Assembly (NCBI RefSeq): GCF_010093345.1
Contig: NZ_PDWT01000003.1
Coordinates: 186,001 to 250,000 of the forward strand
Length of the DNA stretch: 64,000 bases
Source: Pseudoxanthomonas yeongjuensis
GTDB lineage: Bacteria; Pseudomonadota; Gammaproteobacteria; Xanthomonadales; Xanthomonadaceae
Reading direction: 5' to 3'
Shown here: positions 34,033-43,984 of the stretch, piece after piece
Layout of the letters: each line of letters begins with the position of its first letter
How positions within the stretch are numbered: position 1 is the stretch's first letter
Notes under the pieces: generated by a model
Seen by the model: only the letters and a program-made list of their open reading frames with translations
Database searches by the model: none
Told to the model about the DNA's origin: nothing
Translations under genes and position numbers: made by a program

Positions 34033-35316
34033 TTATTCCCTGACCCATTGCGGCTGCCCGAAACCCAGACCGGCGATGCGGCCAGCGAGTTCCACAGCTG
34101 CGGCCTGGTCGGCCGCCTGCACGCGCAAGCGCCACAGGGTGCGGCCGTTGCTGGCCACATCGCTGAGGCTGGCGCGGGCGATCCCGGCCGCGCTCAGGCG
34201 TGCGAGCGCGCGATCCGCGTTCTCGCGGCTGGCGAAACTGGCGACCTGCAACTGCACATCGCCAGCGGGGAATGCTTGCCTCGGCAGTGCGGCGACCGCA
34301 ACTGCGGCGGGCGTGGCCGAGGCGACCTGCATCGCCGCCGCCGCGGCTGCGACCGGCATCGGTTTGCCGGCGGCGACGCGGACGCCCTGCTCGCGCATCC
34401 AGGCGTCGAAATTGTCCGCGCTGGCGATCGTCCGCGGCTCCGGGGCGACCTGGTAACGCAGGGACTGCGCTGCCGGCGATGCCGTAGTCGCTGTTGGCGG
34501 AGCCTGTGCCGGCGTGGACGCGACCTGCGGCAGTTTGCCGACCAGTTCGTCCATCGCCGTCGGCTCGCCGGTGGCGATGCGCGTGGGGATGCCGGTGGCG
34601 ATGGTGGTCCTGACCGGCGCGGGCGTCGTCGCAGCCAGCACGCTTCCCTGGTCCTTGCCGGTCAGCGCGCGCACCTCGACCCGGCCGGTGCCGCGCTGGG
34701 TGATGCCTAGCTTGACCGCGGCGGCATAGCTCAGGTCGATCACCCGGCCATCGTGGAATGGGCCGCGGTCGTTGACCCGCACCACCACCGACTTGCCGTT
34801 GTCCAGGTTGGTGACCCGGGCGAAGCTGGGCAGCGGCAGGGTCTTGTGCGCGGCGGTGAAGGCGTACATGTCGTACACCTCCTGGTTGGAAGTGCGGCGG
34901 CCATGGAACTTGTTGCCGTAGTACGACGCGGTGCCGCGTTCCACGTAGCCATCGACGCGATCCAGCACCTGGTATTTCTTGCCGAGCACGCTGTAGGGCG
35001 AACGATTGCCGACCGGCGAGCGCGGCTCATTGGTGACCACCGGCTCGGCGATGCAATCGACATCGGGCACGTGGTCGGGCGTGGTATCGGCGACGCCAGG
35101 CGCATACAGTCCGCCGGCCTTGTAGTCGCCGCGCTTGCTCAAATCCTCCTGCGCCGGCATGTATTTGCCGCTGCAACCAGCGGCGCCCGCCTGCGGTTGC
35201 GGCGCGGAAGGGCCATGCCTGCCGGCCGCGGCGGAGGCGGACGGCGGGGACTTCTTCGGTGCGGTGCTGCATGCCGCCAGGGCCAGGGCCAGCAACGGCA
35301 GCGCCAGCCACCTCAT
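34033..35316 (-). CDS. rlpA: Septal ring lytic transglycosylase RlpA
   Basis: 427 aa from the ATG at 35316, which overlaps the mltB stop by 4 nt. The lipoprotein signal LALPLLALALAACS has lipobox L-A-A-C. The double-psi beta-barrel catalytic domain covers about 125-215: GTASYYGNKFHGRRTSN and VRVNDRGPFHDGRVIDLSYA, with the conserved E-Y/D residues of RlpA. A long A/T/P-rich linker follows, and a C-terminal SPOR domain (VQLQVASFASRENADRALARL to the end) that binds denuded septal glycan. RlpA cleaves glycan strands lacking stem peptides; last gene of the shape cluster. Confidence 0.95.
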   Translation of the reverse strand: MRWLALPLLALALAACSTAPKKSPPSASAAAGRHGPSAPQPQAGAAGCSGKYMPAQEDLSKRGDYKAGGLYAPGVADTTPDHVPDVDCIAEPVVTNEPRSPVGNRSPYSVLGKKYQVLDRVDGYVERGTASYYGNKFHGRRTSNQEVYDMYAFTAAHKTLPLPSFARVTNLDNGKSVVVRVNDRGPFHDGRVIDLSYAAAVKLGITQRGTGRVEVRALTGKDQGSVLAATTPAPVRTTIATGIPTRIATGEPTAMDELVGKLPQVASTPAQAPPTATTASPAAQSLRYQVAPEPRTIASADNFDAWMREQGVRVAAGKPMPVAAAAAAMQVASATPAAVAVAALPRQAFPAGDVQLQVASFASRENADRALARLSAAGIARASLSDVASNGRTLWRLRVQAADQAAAVELAGRIAGLGFGQPQWVRE

Positions 35317-36473
35317 GCCGGGGGAATCTCTTTGCCGGCGATCGCCTGCGACAGCTGGTACACCGCCATCGCGTACATCTTGGAGTTGTTGTAGCGGGTG
35401 ATGGCGTAGTAGTTCTGGAAGCCGAGCCAATACTGCTTGCCGGTGCTGCCTTCCAGCGACACCAGCGTGGCGGTGGCGTCCGGCGCGACCGGATCGAGCG
35501 GACGATAACCGCGCTGGGCCAGGTCGGCGAGGGTGTAATCGGGGGTCCAGGTTTCCGGATTGAATTCGGCGAAGCCCGGTTGCAATTCCGCGCGTGCGGC
35601 GACCGCCCCACCCCGCACCCAGCCACCGCGCTCGCCGCCCTTCTTCAGGAAATAATTGGCGATCGAGGAAAACACGTCGTCGTAGTCGTTGAACAGGTCG
35701 CGGCGTCCATCGCCGTCGCCATCCACGGCGAATTCGCGATAGCTGGACGGCATGAACTGGCCCAGGCCCATCGCCCCGGCATAGCTGCCGGTGAGGCTGG
35801 CGATGTCCAGGTTCTCCTCGCGGCCCAGCGCGAACAGCTGCGCCAGTTCGTCGCGGAAGAACAGCTCGCGCTTGTATTCGTAGGCCGCGCGTTCCGGGTT
35901 GCCGCTGCGCGGATAGCGGAACGCGAGCGTGTACAGCGCATCGAGCACGCGGGTCTTGCCGGTGAAGCCGCCGTAGCTGGTTTCCACGCCGATGATGGCG
36001 ACGATGATCTCCGCCGGCACTCCGGTGCGCGCCTGCACGCGTTGCAGTTCATCGCGATGGGTGGCCAGGAACGCGCGGCCGCCTTCGATCCGCGAAGCGG
36101 TGATGAAATTCGGGCGGTACTCGCTCCACGGTTTGACCCGTTCGGCCGGACGCGACATCAACGACACCACGCTGTCGAGGAATTGCGCCTGTGCCAGCGT
36201 GGCTTCGATGGTGGCCGGGGCGATGGCGTACTTCGCCGCGGTATCGCGCACGAAATCGGCGCGCGCGGTTTCGAAGGGAACCGGGACCAGATCGACCGGC
36301 GCACCCACCGGCATCGCTTCGACGGAGGTTTCCGCGGGAGTCGTGCCGATTGCGGGAGTCGCTGGTTTCACCGGCTCGCCTGCGGTCTGCGGCGCGGGAG
36401 TCGGGGATTTCACCGGCGTCGCGCAAGCGACGAGGCCGAGCGTGAACAGGCAGAAAAGAGCGGTTCGGGTCAT
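35313..36473 (-). CDS. mltB: Membrane-bound lytic murein transglycosylase B
   Basis: 386 aa from the ATG at 36473, where a lipoprotein signal starts (LFCLFTLGLVACATP, lipobox L-V-A-C); an ATG at 36491 is also possible. A P/T-rich linker (20-55) precedes the SLT-2 domain: VVSLMSRPAERVKPWSEYR, catalytic glutamate in IIGVETSYGGFTGK, and GAMGLGQFMPSSYREFAVDGD. It cuts glycan strands with formation of 1,6-anhydro ends. Between it and rodA lies a heptad-repeat hairpin, so it may be expressed at a different level than rodA. It overlaps rlpA by 4 nt. Confidence 0.95.
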   Translation of the reverse strand: MTRTALFCLFTLGLVACATPVKSPTPAPQTAGEPVKPATPAIGTTPAETSVEAMPVGAPVDLVPVPFETARADFVRDTAAKYAIAPATIEATLAQAQFLDSVVSLMSRPAERVKPWSEYRPNFITASRIEGGRAFLATHRDELQRVQARTGVPAEIIVAIIGVETSYGGFTGKTRVLDALYTLAFRYPRSGNPERAAYEYKRELFFRDELAQLFALGREENLDIASLTGSYAGAMGLGQFMPSSYREFAVDGDGDGRRDLFNDYDDVFSSIANYFLKKGGERGGWVRGGAVAARAELQPGFAEFNPETWTPDYTLADLAQRGYRPLDPVAPDATATLVSLEGSTGKQYWLGFQNYYAITRYNNSKMYAMAVYQLSQAIAGKEIPPA

Positions 36474-36522
36474 CGGCGCCGAGGGTAGCATGGGGGTTGC
36501 GGGGAATAGTGAATCGGGAATA

Positions 36523-36620
36523 GCGAGGAACGAGTGGTGAGGAACGAGGAGTGAGAAGGAGCAAGAGCGTAGAGCCGCGCTCTTCCTCTCGTTCCTCGTT
36601 CCTCTCCACTCACTCCTCGC
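36523..36620. repeat. Heptad-unit inverted repeat (family F), rodA 3' end
   Basis: Left arm 36523-36563 is built from GAGGAACGAG, GTGGTGAG and GGAGTGAG units; right arm 36587-36620 from CTCGTTCC and CTCACTCC. It begins 2 nt after the rodA stop (36623) and ends about 50 nt before the mltB start. Arms pair well but not perfectly. Confidence 0.85.
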
Positions 36621-36622
36621 CT

Positions 36623-37741
36623 TCAATACCCATGCACCGGCCGATGCGCGCGCACCGACATCACCAGGCCCAGGCCCGCGAGCAGCGACACCGCCGAGGT
36701 GCCGCCGTAACTCAGCAGCGGCATCGGCACGCCGACCACCGGCAACAGACCGGAGATCATGCCGCCGTTGACGATCACGTAGACGAAGAACGACAGGCCG
36801 ATGGTGCCGGCGACCAGGCGCGAGTAAGTGTCGCGCGCGTCGATGGCGATCCACAGGCAGCGGCCGATCACGAACAGGTACAGGGCCAGGACCACGGCGA
36901 CCCCTATCCAGCCGAATTCCTCGGACAGCACCGCGAAGATGAAGTCGGTGGTGTGCTCGGGCAGGAAGTTGAGGTGCGACTGGGTGCCCTCGCCCCAGCC
37001 CTTGCCGGTCAGGCCGCCGCCGCCGATCGCGATCTTCGACTGGATGATGTTCCAGCCGGTGCCGAGCGGGTCGTTCTCGGGATTGAGGAAGGTCAGGATG
37101 CGGTCCTTCTGGTACGGACGCAGGAACCAGAACCAGGCCGCGGGCGCCGCGGCCGACACTCCTCCGACAGCCACGCCCACCCACCACCACGGCAGGCCCG
37201 CCAGCAGCAAGGCGAACACGCCGCTGGCCGCGACCAGCATGGCGGTGCCGAAATCCGGCTGCAGCAGGATCATCCCGGTCGGCACGCCGATCAACGCGCC
37301 CGCCGCCAGCACCGTGCGCAGGCGCGGCGGCAGCGGTTCGCGGTGCAGGTACCAGGCCATCATCATCGGCAGACTGAGCTTCATCAGTTCCGAGGGCTGG
37401 AAATAGAACAGCTTGAGGTCGATCCAGTGGTTGCCGTGCCGGCCGCTGCCGATGAACAGCACCAGCAGCAACGGCAGCAACGAGGCCAGGTACGCGCCCG
37501 GCGTCCAGGCGCGCAAACGCGTCGGCGTGACCCGCGACAGTCCCCACATCGCCGCCAGGCCGACTGCGAAGCGCACGCCCTGGGCCAGCATCAGGTGCAT
37601 GCCCTGGCTGTCGCCGCCGGCGCTGTACAGCACCGCCAGGCCGATACCCATCAGCGCGGACAAGGCCAGCAGCAAGGGCCAGTCCAGGGTGCGCAGGAAG
37701 TAGCGCACCAGGTCCAGCAACCAGCGCAGGATTTCGCTCAT
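36623..37741 (-). CDS. rodA: Rod-shape peptidoglycan glycosyltransferase RodA
   Basis: 372 aa from the ATG at 37741, overlapping the mrdA stop by 4 nt. A SEDS-family membrane protein that polymerises glycan strands together with PBP2. About ten membrane helices; the family motifs are present: FQPSELMKLSLPMMMAWYLH, LLQPDFGTAMLVAASG, GWNIIQSKIAIGGGGLTGKGWGEGTQS, FLPEHTTDFIFAVLSEEFGWIG and the C-terminal GVPMPLLSYGGTSAVSLLAGLGL. The catalytic-region aspartate lies in LLQPDFG. Confidence 0.97.
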   Translation of the reverse strand: MSEILRWLLDLVRYFLRTLDWPLLLALSALMGIGLAVLYSAGGDSQGMHLMLAQGVRFAVGLAAMWGLSRVTPTRLRAWTPGAYLASLLPLLLVLFIGSGRHGNHWIDLKLFYFQPSELMKLSLPMMMAWYLHREPLPPRLRTVLAAGALIGVPTGMILLQPDFGTAMLVAASGVFALLLAGLPWWWVGVAVGGVSAAAPAAWFWFLRPYQKDRILTFLNPENDPLGTGWNIIQSKIAIGGGGLTGKGWGEGTQSHLNFLPEHTTDFIFAVLSEEFGWIGVAVVLALYLFVIGRCLWIAIDARDTYSRLVAGTIGLSFFVYVIVNGGMISGLLPVVGVPMPLLSYGGTSAVSLLAGLGLVMSVRAHRPVHGY

Positions 37742-39711
37742 GGCCGCACCACCCCATTGGCGACCGCGGCGGTCGAGTCCGCAGCCGGTGGAGTCGCCGG
37801 CGCCGGTGCCGGCAAGCCCACCTGCACCGACTGGGTGCCGTCCGGATCGGTCGCGTCGAGCCGGGTGCCGTCGGGCATCTTGCCCAGCAGGTAGGCGTCG
37901 AAGACCTTGCGCGCGATCGGCGCCGCGGTGGATGCGCCATAGCCGCCGCCTTCGACCATCACCGCCACCGCGATGGTCGGACTCTCGGCCGGCGCGTACC
38001 CGATGTACAGCGCGCGATGGCGTTTCCACAGCGGCAACGATTTCGGGTTGACCGCGACCGTGCTGCGGTTGACCACCTGCGCGGTGCCGGTCTTGCCGGC
38101 CGAATGATAGGCCGAGCCACGGAACACGCTGGCCGCGGTGCCCATGGTGACGGTCATTTCCATGCCTTCCTGGACCACGCGCACGTGGTCGGCGCGATCG
38201 CTGATGCGCAGCGGCGCCGGTTGCGGCAGCGGCTGCCACGGCGCATCGAAGCCGGCGCGCTGTTCGGCCACCAGGTGCGGGCGCCGCATCACGCCGCCGT
38301 CGGCGATCGCCGCCACCCCGCGCGCCAGCTGCAGCGGGGTCGCCTTCCACAGGCCCTGGCCGATGGCCGCGTTGACCAGATCACCGGGATACCAGCGTTC
38401 CCTGGCGTATTTCCGCTTGCTTTCCGGCGAGGGCACGATGCCTTCGATTTCGCCCATCAGGTCGATGCCGGTCTTCTGGCCGAAGCCATAGCGGGCCATG
38501 TATTCGTCGTAGCGCTGCACGCCCATGTCCAGCGCCAGCCGGTAGTAATAGGTGTTGACCGATTCGTAGATCGACTTGCGCGCGTCGGTCCAGCCATGGC
38601 CGCCGCGATGCGAGTCGCCCCAGCCACGCCCGCTCATGCCGGGCAGGCGGAACATGCCGGTGGAAAGGATCCGGTCCTCGGGCTTGCGCAGGCCGCTGTC
38701 CAGGCCGGCCAGCGCGGTCAGCGGCTTGACCGTCGAACCCGGCGCCACCCCGCCCAGCACCAGCCGGTTGAATTGCGGCCGCGACGGATTGGTGTTGAGC
38801 GCATCGAAGTCGACATGCGAGATGCCGTTGACGAACAGGTTGGGATCGAAGCTGGGCAGGCTGACCATGGCCAGCACTTCGCCGGTGCGCGGATCCAGCG
38901 CCACCGCCGAGCCTTCCAGATCGCCGAAGGCTTCGACCATCGCCCGCTGCAGGTCGGCGTCCACGCTCAGGCGCAGGTCGGTGCCGGCGTGCGCCGGGAC
39001 CCGGCCGACGGTGCGCAGCGCGCGGCCCTCGACATTGGTCTCGACCTGTTCGTAACCGACCTTTCCGCGCAGCACTTCCTCGTAATAGCGTTCCAGCCCG
39101 GTCTTGCCGATGTGGGTCAGCGCCGCATTGCCTTCGCCCAGCGTTTCCAGGTCCTTTTCGTCGATCCGCGAGACGTAGCCGATGATGTGCGCGAACAGGT
39201 CGCCATAGGGATAACGCCGGGTCAGGTACGGCTCCAGTTCCACACCCGGGAAACGCCAGCGGTCCACCGCGAAACGGGCCATCTCGTCCTCGCTGACCCG
39301 CAGTTTCAGGGTCACCGGGCGGAACCCGCGGGTCGCCTTGCGGGTGGCGTCGAAGCGTTCGATGTCTTCCGGCGCCAGGGTGAATATCTTGCCGAGCTCG
39401 GCTACCAGCTTGTCGATGTCGCCGGCCTTCTCCGCCATCACGTCCAGGCGGAAGGCGGGCACGTTCTCGGCCAGCAATTTACCCTTGCGATCGAAGATGC
39501 TGCCGCGTCCCGGCACCACCGGCCGGGGCTTGATCCGGTTGGCTTCGGACAAGGTCGCGTAGGCGGCGTGATCGAGCACCTGCAGCTTGAAGTACCAGCC
39601 ACCCAGGCCGAACAGCGCGACCGCCACCACGACGAAGCCGAGCACCGCGCGGCGGCGGAACTGCTCGGCTTCCGCATGCGGGTTCTTCGACGGTCGACGC
39701 GCCGGTCTCAT
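37738..39711 (-). CDS. mrdA: Penicillin-binding protein 2 (elongasome transpeptidase)
   Basis: 657 aa. A single N-terminal membrane helix (AVLGFVVVAVALFGLGGWYF) is followed by the dimerisation domain with PGRGSIFDRKGKLLAENVP, then the transpeptidase domain with S326-T-V-K329, S-V-N in YESVNTYYYRLA, and K-T-G in SAGKTGTAQVV. It cross-links peptidoglycan along the cell cylinder, working with RodA. It starts 3 nt after the mreD stop and overlaps rodA by 4 nt. Confidence 0.97.
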   Translation of the reverse strand: MRPARRPSKNPHAEAEQFRRRAVLGFVVVAVALFGLGGWYFKLQVLDHAAYATLSEANRIKPRPVVPGRGSIFDRKGKLLAENVPAFRLDVMAEKAGDIDKLVAELGKIFTLAPEDIERFDATRKATRGFRPVTLKLRVSEDEMARFAVDRWRFPGVELEPYLTRRYPYGDLFAHIIGYVSRIDEKDLETLGEGNAALTHIGKTGLERYYEEVLRGKVGYEQVETNVEGRALRTVGRVPAHAGTDLRLSVDADLQRAMVEAFGDLEGSAVALDPRTGEVLAMVSLPSFDPNLFVNGISHVDFDALNTNPSRPQFNRLVLGGVAPGSTVKPLTALAGLDSGLRKPEDRILSTGMFRLPGMSGRGWGDSHRGGHGWTDARKSIYESVNTYYYRLALDMGVQRYDEYMARYGFGQKTGIDLMGEIEGIVPSPESKRKYARERWYPGDLVNAAIGQGLWKATPLQLARGVAAIADGGVMRRPHLVAEQRAGFDAPWQPLPQPAPLRISDRADHVRVVQEGMEMTVTMGTAASVFRGSAYHSAGKTGTAQVVNRSTVAVNPKSLPLWKRHRALYIGYAPAESPTIAVAVMVEGGGYGASTAAPIARKVFDAYLLGKMPDGTRLDATDPDGTQSVQVGLPAPAPATPPAADSTAAVANGVVRP

Positions 39712-39714
39712 GGC

Positions 39715-40194
39715 CTACTTGCGCTTGCCCAGGCGCGTCGCGTCCAGCAGCAGGAACAGCGGCGGCCACAGCAACATGCCCAGCAGCGGCGCCCACCAGT
39801 AACTCCAAGGCAGCGCCGGTTCGCCCAGGGTCAGATGCACTGCGCCGGCGACCACGCGGTCGTTGAACAACAGCACGCCGATGGCCAGGGCCTGCTGCGA
39901 CAGCGGGAAGAAGCGCAAACGCGCGCGGAAGCGTTGCAGGATGAAGGTCATGATGACCAGCCGCAGCGCCTGTTCGCCGAGCAGGCCGCCGAACATCAGG
40001 TCGGCGACCAGGCCGACGATGAAGGCGAAACCCAGGCCCGCGCTCTCCGGCGCCTCGATCACCCAGTACGCCAGGACCAGCGCCAGCCAGTAGGGCCGCA
40101 GCGGCTGCAGCACCGGCGGCAGCGGCAACAGGCCGAGCAGCAGCGCGATCACGATGCTGACCGGCAGGATCCAGCCATTGCGGGCGCGGCTCAT
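39715..40194 (-). CDS. mreD: Rod shape-determining membrane protein MreD
   Basis: 159 aa, five membrane helices (LPVSIVIALLLGLLPLP; YWLALVLAYWVIEAPESAGLGFAFIVGLVADLMFGG; RLVIMTFILQRFRA; LSQQALAIGVLLFNDRVV; LPWSYWWAPLLGMLLWPPLFLLLD). AFIVGLVADLMFGGLLGEQAL is the family's most conserved block. It overlaps the mreC stop by 4 nt and links MreC to the elongasome. Confidence 0.95.
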   Translation of the reverse strand: MSRARNGWILPVSIVIALLLGLLPLPPVLQPLRPYWLALVLAYWVIEAPESAGLGFAFIVGLVADLMFGGLLGEQALRLVIMTFILQRFRARLRFFPLSQQALAIGVLLFNDRVVAGAVHLTLGEPALPWSYWWAPLLGMLLWPPLFLLLDATRLGKRK

Positions 40195-41213
40195 CGCCCG
40201 GGCCCCACGGCACGTTCGGCGGCCGGATCGGTCGCGGGATCCGCTTGCATCGCCGCCGGAGACGCGGTGGAAGGATCGACCAGTGGATGGGCCGCGGGGT
40301 CGGAAACCGTCGATGCGCCCAGCGCCACCACGCCAACGCTGTCGACGCCCGAAGCCGCCGGGAGGGCCGGCAAGCGGTTCGGCGCCGATCGCAGCAACAG
40401 CACGTCGCGGCCGCGATCGAGCTGCGCCGCCGGCTCCAGTTCGCCGACCAGGAAGGCGCGGCTGTCGTCGCTGCGCAGGCTGGTGACCGTACCCACCGGG
40501 AACCCGGCCGGGAAGCGCCCACCCAGTCCGGAGGTGACGATCACATCGCCCTGCTTCACATCGGTGTTCAAGGGCACGTCCGAGAGTTCCAGGTGGTCGC
40601 CGCGCCCGTACACGATCAGGCGCACGCCGTTGCGCGCCACCACCACCGGCACCGCATGGTCGGGATCGGTCAGCAGCAGCACCGTGGCATGGCCCGGCGT
40701 GGCCTCGATGATCTGGCCCATCAGCCCGCCGGCATCGATCACCGCCTGGCCCACGTGCACGCCATCGCGGCTGCCCGCGTCCAGCACCAGGCGCTGGCGC
40801 ACGGGGTCCAGGTCGATGTCCAGGATCGGCGCCAGCTGCACGTCCAGGCCGCGGCCTTCCGTCGCCCCCAGCAGCGCGCGCAGTTGCGCATTGTCGGCGG
40901 CGGCGGTCTGCAGCCGGGTCAGGCGCGCATTGGCGATCAGCAGCTCATTGCGCAGGTTGCGGTTTTCGCTGGTCAGGTGGGCGCGGGTACCGGCGTCCTC
41001 CTGCATGCGCGCGCCCAGCCGCCCCGGCAGTCCGGCCAGCCACCACAGCGGCTGGGTGGCGACATTGGCCTGGACCCGCAGCTGCGACAGCCAGCCGCCG
41101 CGATGGTCGAAGATGACCAAGGTGATGGCCAGCGCCAGATAGGCCAGCAGCCTGAGCGTGCTGGCGACTTCGCCTGGACGTGCGGTGACGGGAGGGCCGG
41201 CGTAGGAGGGCAC
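40191..41213 (-). CDS. mreC: Rod shape-determining protein MreC
   Basis: 340 aa, starting at GTG; no ribosome binding site is visible and a heptad repeat array begins right upstream. An N-terminal anchor helix (LLAYLALAITLVIF) leads to a coiled coil (SENRNLRNELLIANARLTRL) and the beta-domains with LAPILDIDLDPVRQRLVLDAGSRDGV and GQIIEATPGHATVLLLTDPDHAVPV. The C-terminal 70 residues are P/A/D-rich and poorly conserved. MreC is the periplasmic scaffold that stimulates PBP2. Overlaps mreD by 4 nt. Confidence 0.95.
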   Translation of the reverse strand: MPSYAGPPVTARPGEVASTLRLLAYLALAITLVIFDHRGGWLSQLRVQANVATQPLWWLAGLPGRLGARMQEDAGTRAHLTSENRNLRNELLIANARLTRLQTAAADNAQLRALLGATEGRGLDVQLAPILDIDLDPVRQRLVLDAGSRDGVHVGQAVIDAGGLMGQIIEATPGHATVLLLTDPDHAVPVVVARNGVRLIVYGRGDHLELSDVPLNTDVKQGDVIVTSGLGGRFPAGFPVGTVTSLRSDDSRAFLVGELEPAAQLDRGRDVLLLRSAPNRLPALPAASGVDSVGVVALGASTVSDPAAHPLVDPSTASPAAMQADPATDPAAERAVGPGR

Positions 41214-41215
41214 TT

Positions 41216-42955
<1,740 letters not shown>

Positions 42956-43888
42956 ATGTCCGCACTGATCTGTGGTTCCCTCGCCTACGACACCATCATG
43001 GTGTTCCCGGACCAGTTCAAGAACCACATCCTGCCGGACAAGGTGCACATCCTGAATGTGTCGTTCCTGGTGCCGCGCATGCGCCGCGAGTTCGGCGGCT
43101 GCGCCGGCAACATCGCCTACAACCTGAAATTGCTGGGTGGCGAACCGGTCCCGATGGCCACCGTGGGCCAGGATTTCGGCCCCTACCGCGAATGGTTCGT
43201 GGAACAGGGCATCGACATGAGCCAGGTCAAGGTCATCGACGAGCTGTTCACCCCGCAGGCCTTCATCACCACCGACCTGGACAACAACCAGATCACCGCT
43301 TTCCACCCGGGCGCGATGATGCGTTCGTACGAGAACCACGTGAAGAACGTGGCCGGCGTGACTTTCGGCATCGTCAGTCCCGACGGCCGCGAAGGCATGC
43401 TGCAGAACGCGACCGAATTCGCCGAGGCCGGCATTCCCTTCATCTTCGACCCGGGCCAGGCCATGCCGTTGTTCAATGGCGCCGAACTGCGCCACTTCAT
43501 CGAACAGGCCGACTACGTCACCGTCAACGACTACGAATCCAACCTGCTGCAGGAACGCACCGGCTGGAGCGAGAACGAGATCATGCAGCGGGTCAAGGCC
43601 TACATCACCACCCGCGGCCCGCACGGCTCGCAGATCCACACCGCGGAAAAGAGCTACGACATCCCACCGGCGCACGAGCGCCGGGTCACCGATCCGACCG
43701 GCTGCGGCGACGCCTTCCGCGCCGGCCTGATCTTCGGCATCGAGAAAGGCTACGACTGGCTGACCATCGGCCGCATGGGGAATTTGATGGGCGCGCTGAA
43801 GGTCGAACACCCCGGCACCCAGAACCAGCGCTTCGACTACGACGAGTTCAACGAGCAGTTCAAGCAGCAGTTCGGCTACTCGCTATGA
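42956..43888 (+). CDS. PfkB-family carbohydrate/adenosine kinase
   Basis: 310 aa. Ribokinase-type fold. The N-terminus ICGSLAYDTIMVFPDQFKN and the glycine pair GGCAGNIAYNLKLLGG fit family members annotated as adenosine kinases in xanthomonads. The PfkB signature 2, DPTGCGDAFRAGLIFG, contains the catalytic base D in GCGDAF. Substrate is not proved by sequence; a ribokinase-like or sugar kinase role is possible. It diverges from mreB and converges with the sulfatase-fold gene. Confidence 0.9.
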   Translation: MSALICGSLAYDTIMVFPDQFKNHILPDKVHILNVSFLVPRMRREFGGCAGNIAYNLKLLGGEPVPMATVGQDFGPYREWFVEQGIDMSQVKVIDELFTPQAFITTDLDNNQITAFHPGAMMRSYENHVKNVAGVTFGIVSPDGREGMLQNATEFAEAGIPFIFDPGQAMPLFNGAELRHFIEQADYVTVNDYESNLLQERTGWSENEIMQRVKAYITTRGPHGSQIHTAEKSYDIPPAHERRVTDPTGCGDAFRAGLIFGIEKGYDWLTIGRMGNLMGALKVEHPGTQNQRFDYDEFNEQFKQQFGYSL

Positions 43889-43889
43889 A

Positions 43890-43980
43890 GCAGGAGTGAG
43901 TGTGGAGGAGTGAGGAGTGAGAGAAATCAACAGCCGGCCGCCTTTACTCACTTCTCACTCCTCCACACTCACTCCTCCCC
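43890..43980. repeat. Heptad-unit inverted repeat (family F), GGAGTGA type
   Basis: Left arm 43892-43923 reads AGGAGTGAGTGTGGAGGAGT and then two more GAGTGAG units; right arm 43947-43977 reads TCACTTCTCACTCCTCCACA and CTCACTCCT. The arms pair, including the variable TGTG/CACA part. It starts 3 nt after the kinase stop and ends 5 nt before the sulfatase stop, so it separates two convergent genes. Confidence 0.9.
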
Positions 43981-43984
43981 ACAG

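Noticed and set aside
35313..37940. A single 875-residue protein joining MltB to an upstream part
   Set aside because: The upstream part is a shifted reading of rodA and of the heptad repeat array; MltB begins with its own lipoprotein signal at 36473.
38017..41142. Plus-strand open frame of 1041 codons
   Set aside because: Antisense to mrdA, mreD and mreC, which are unmistakable; a GC-rich shadow.
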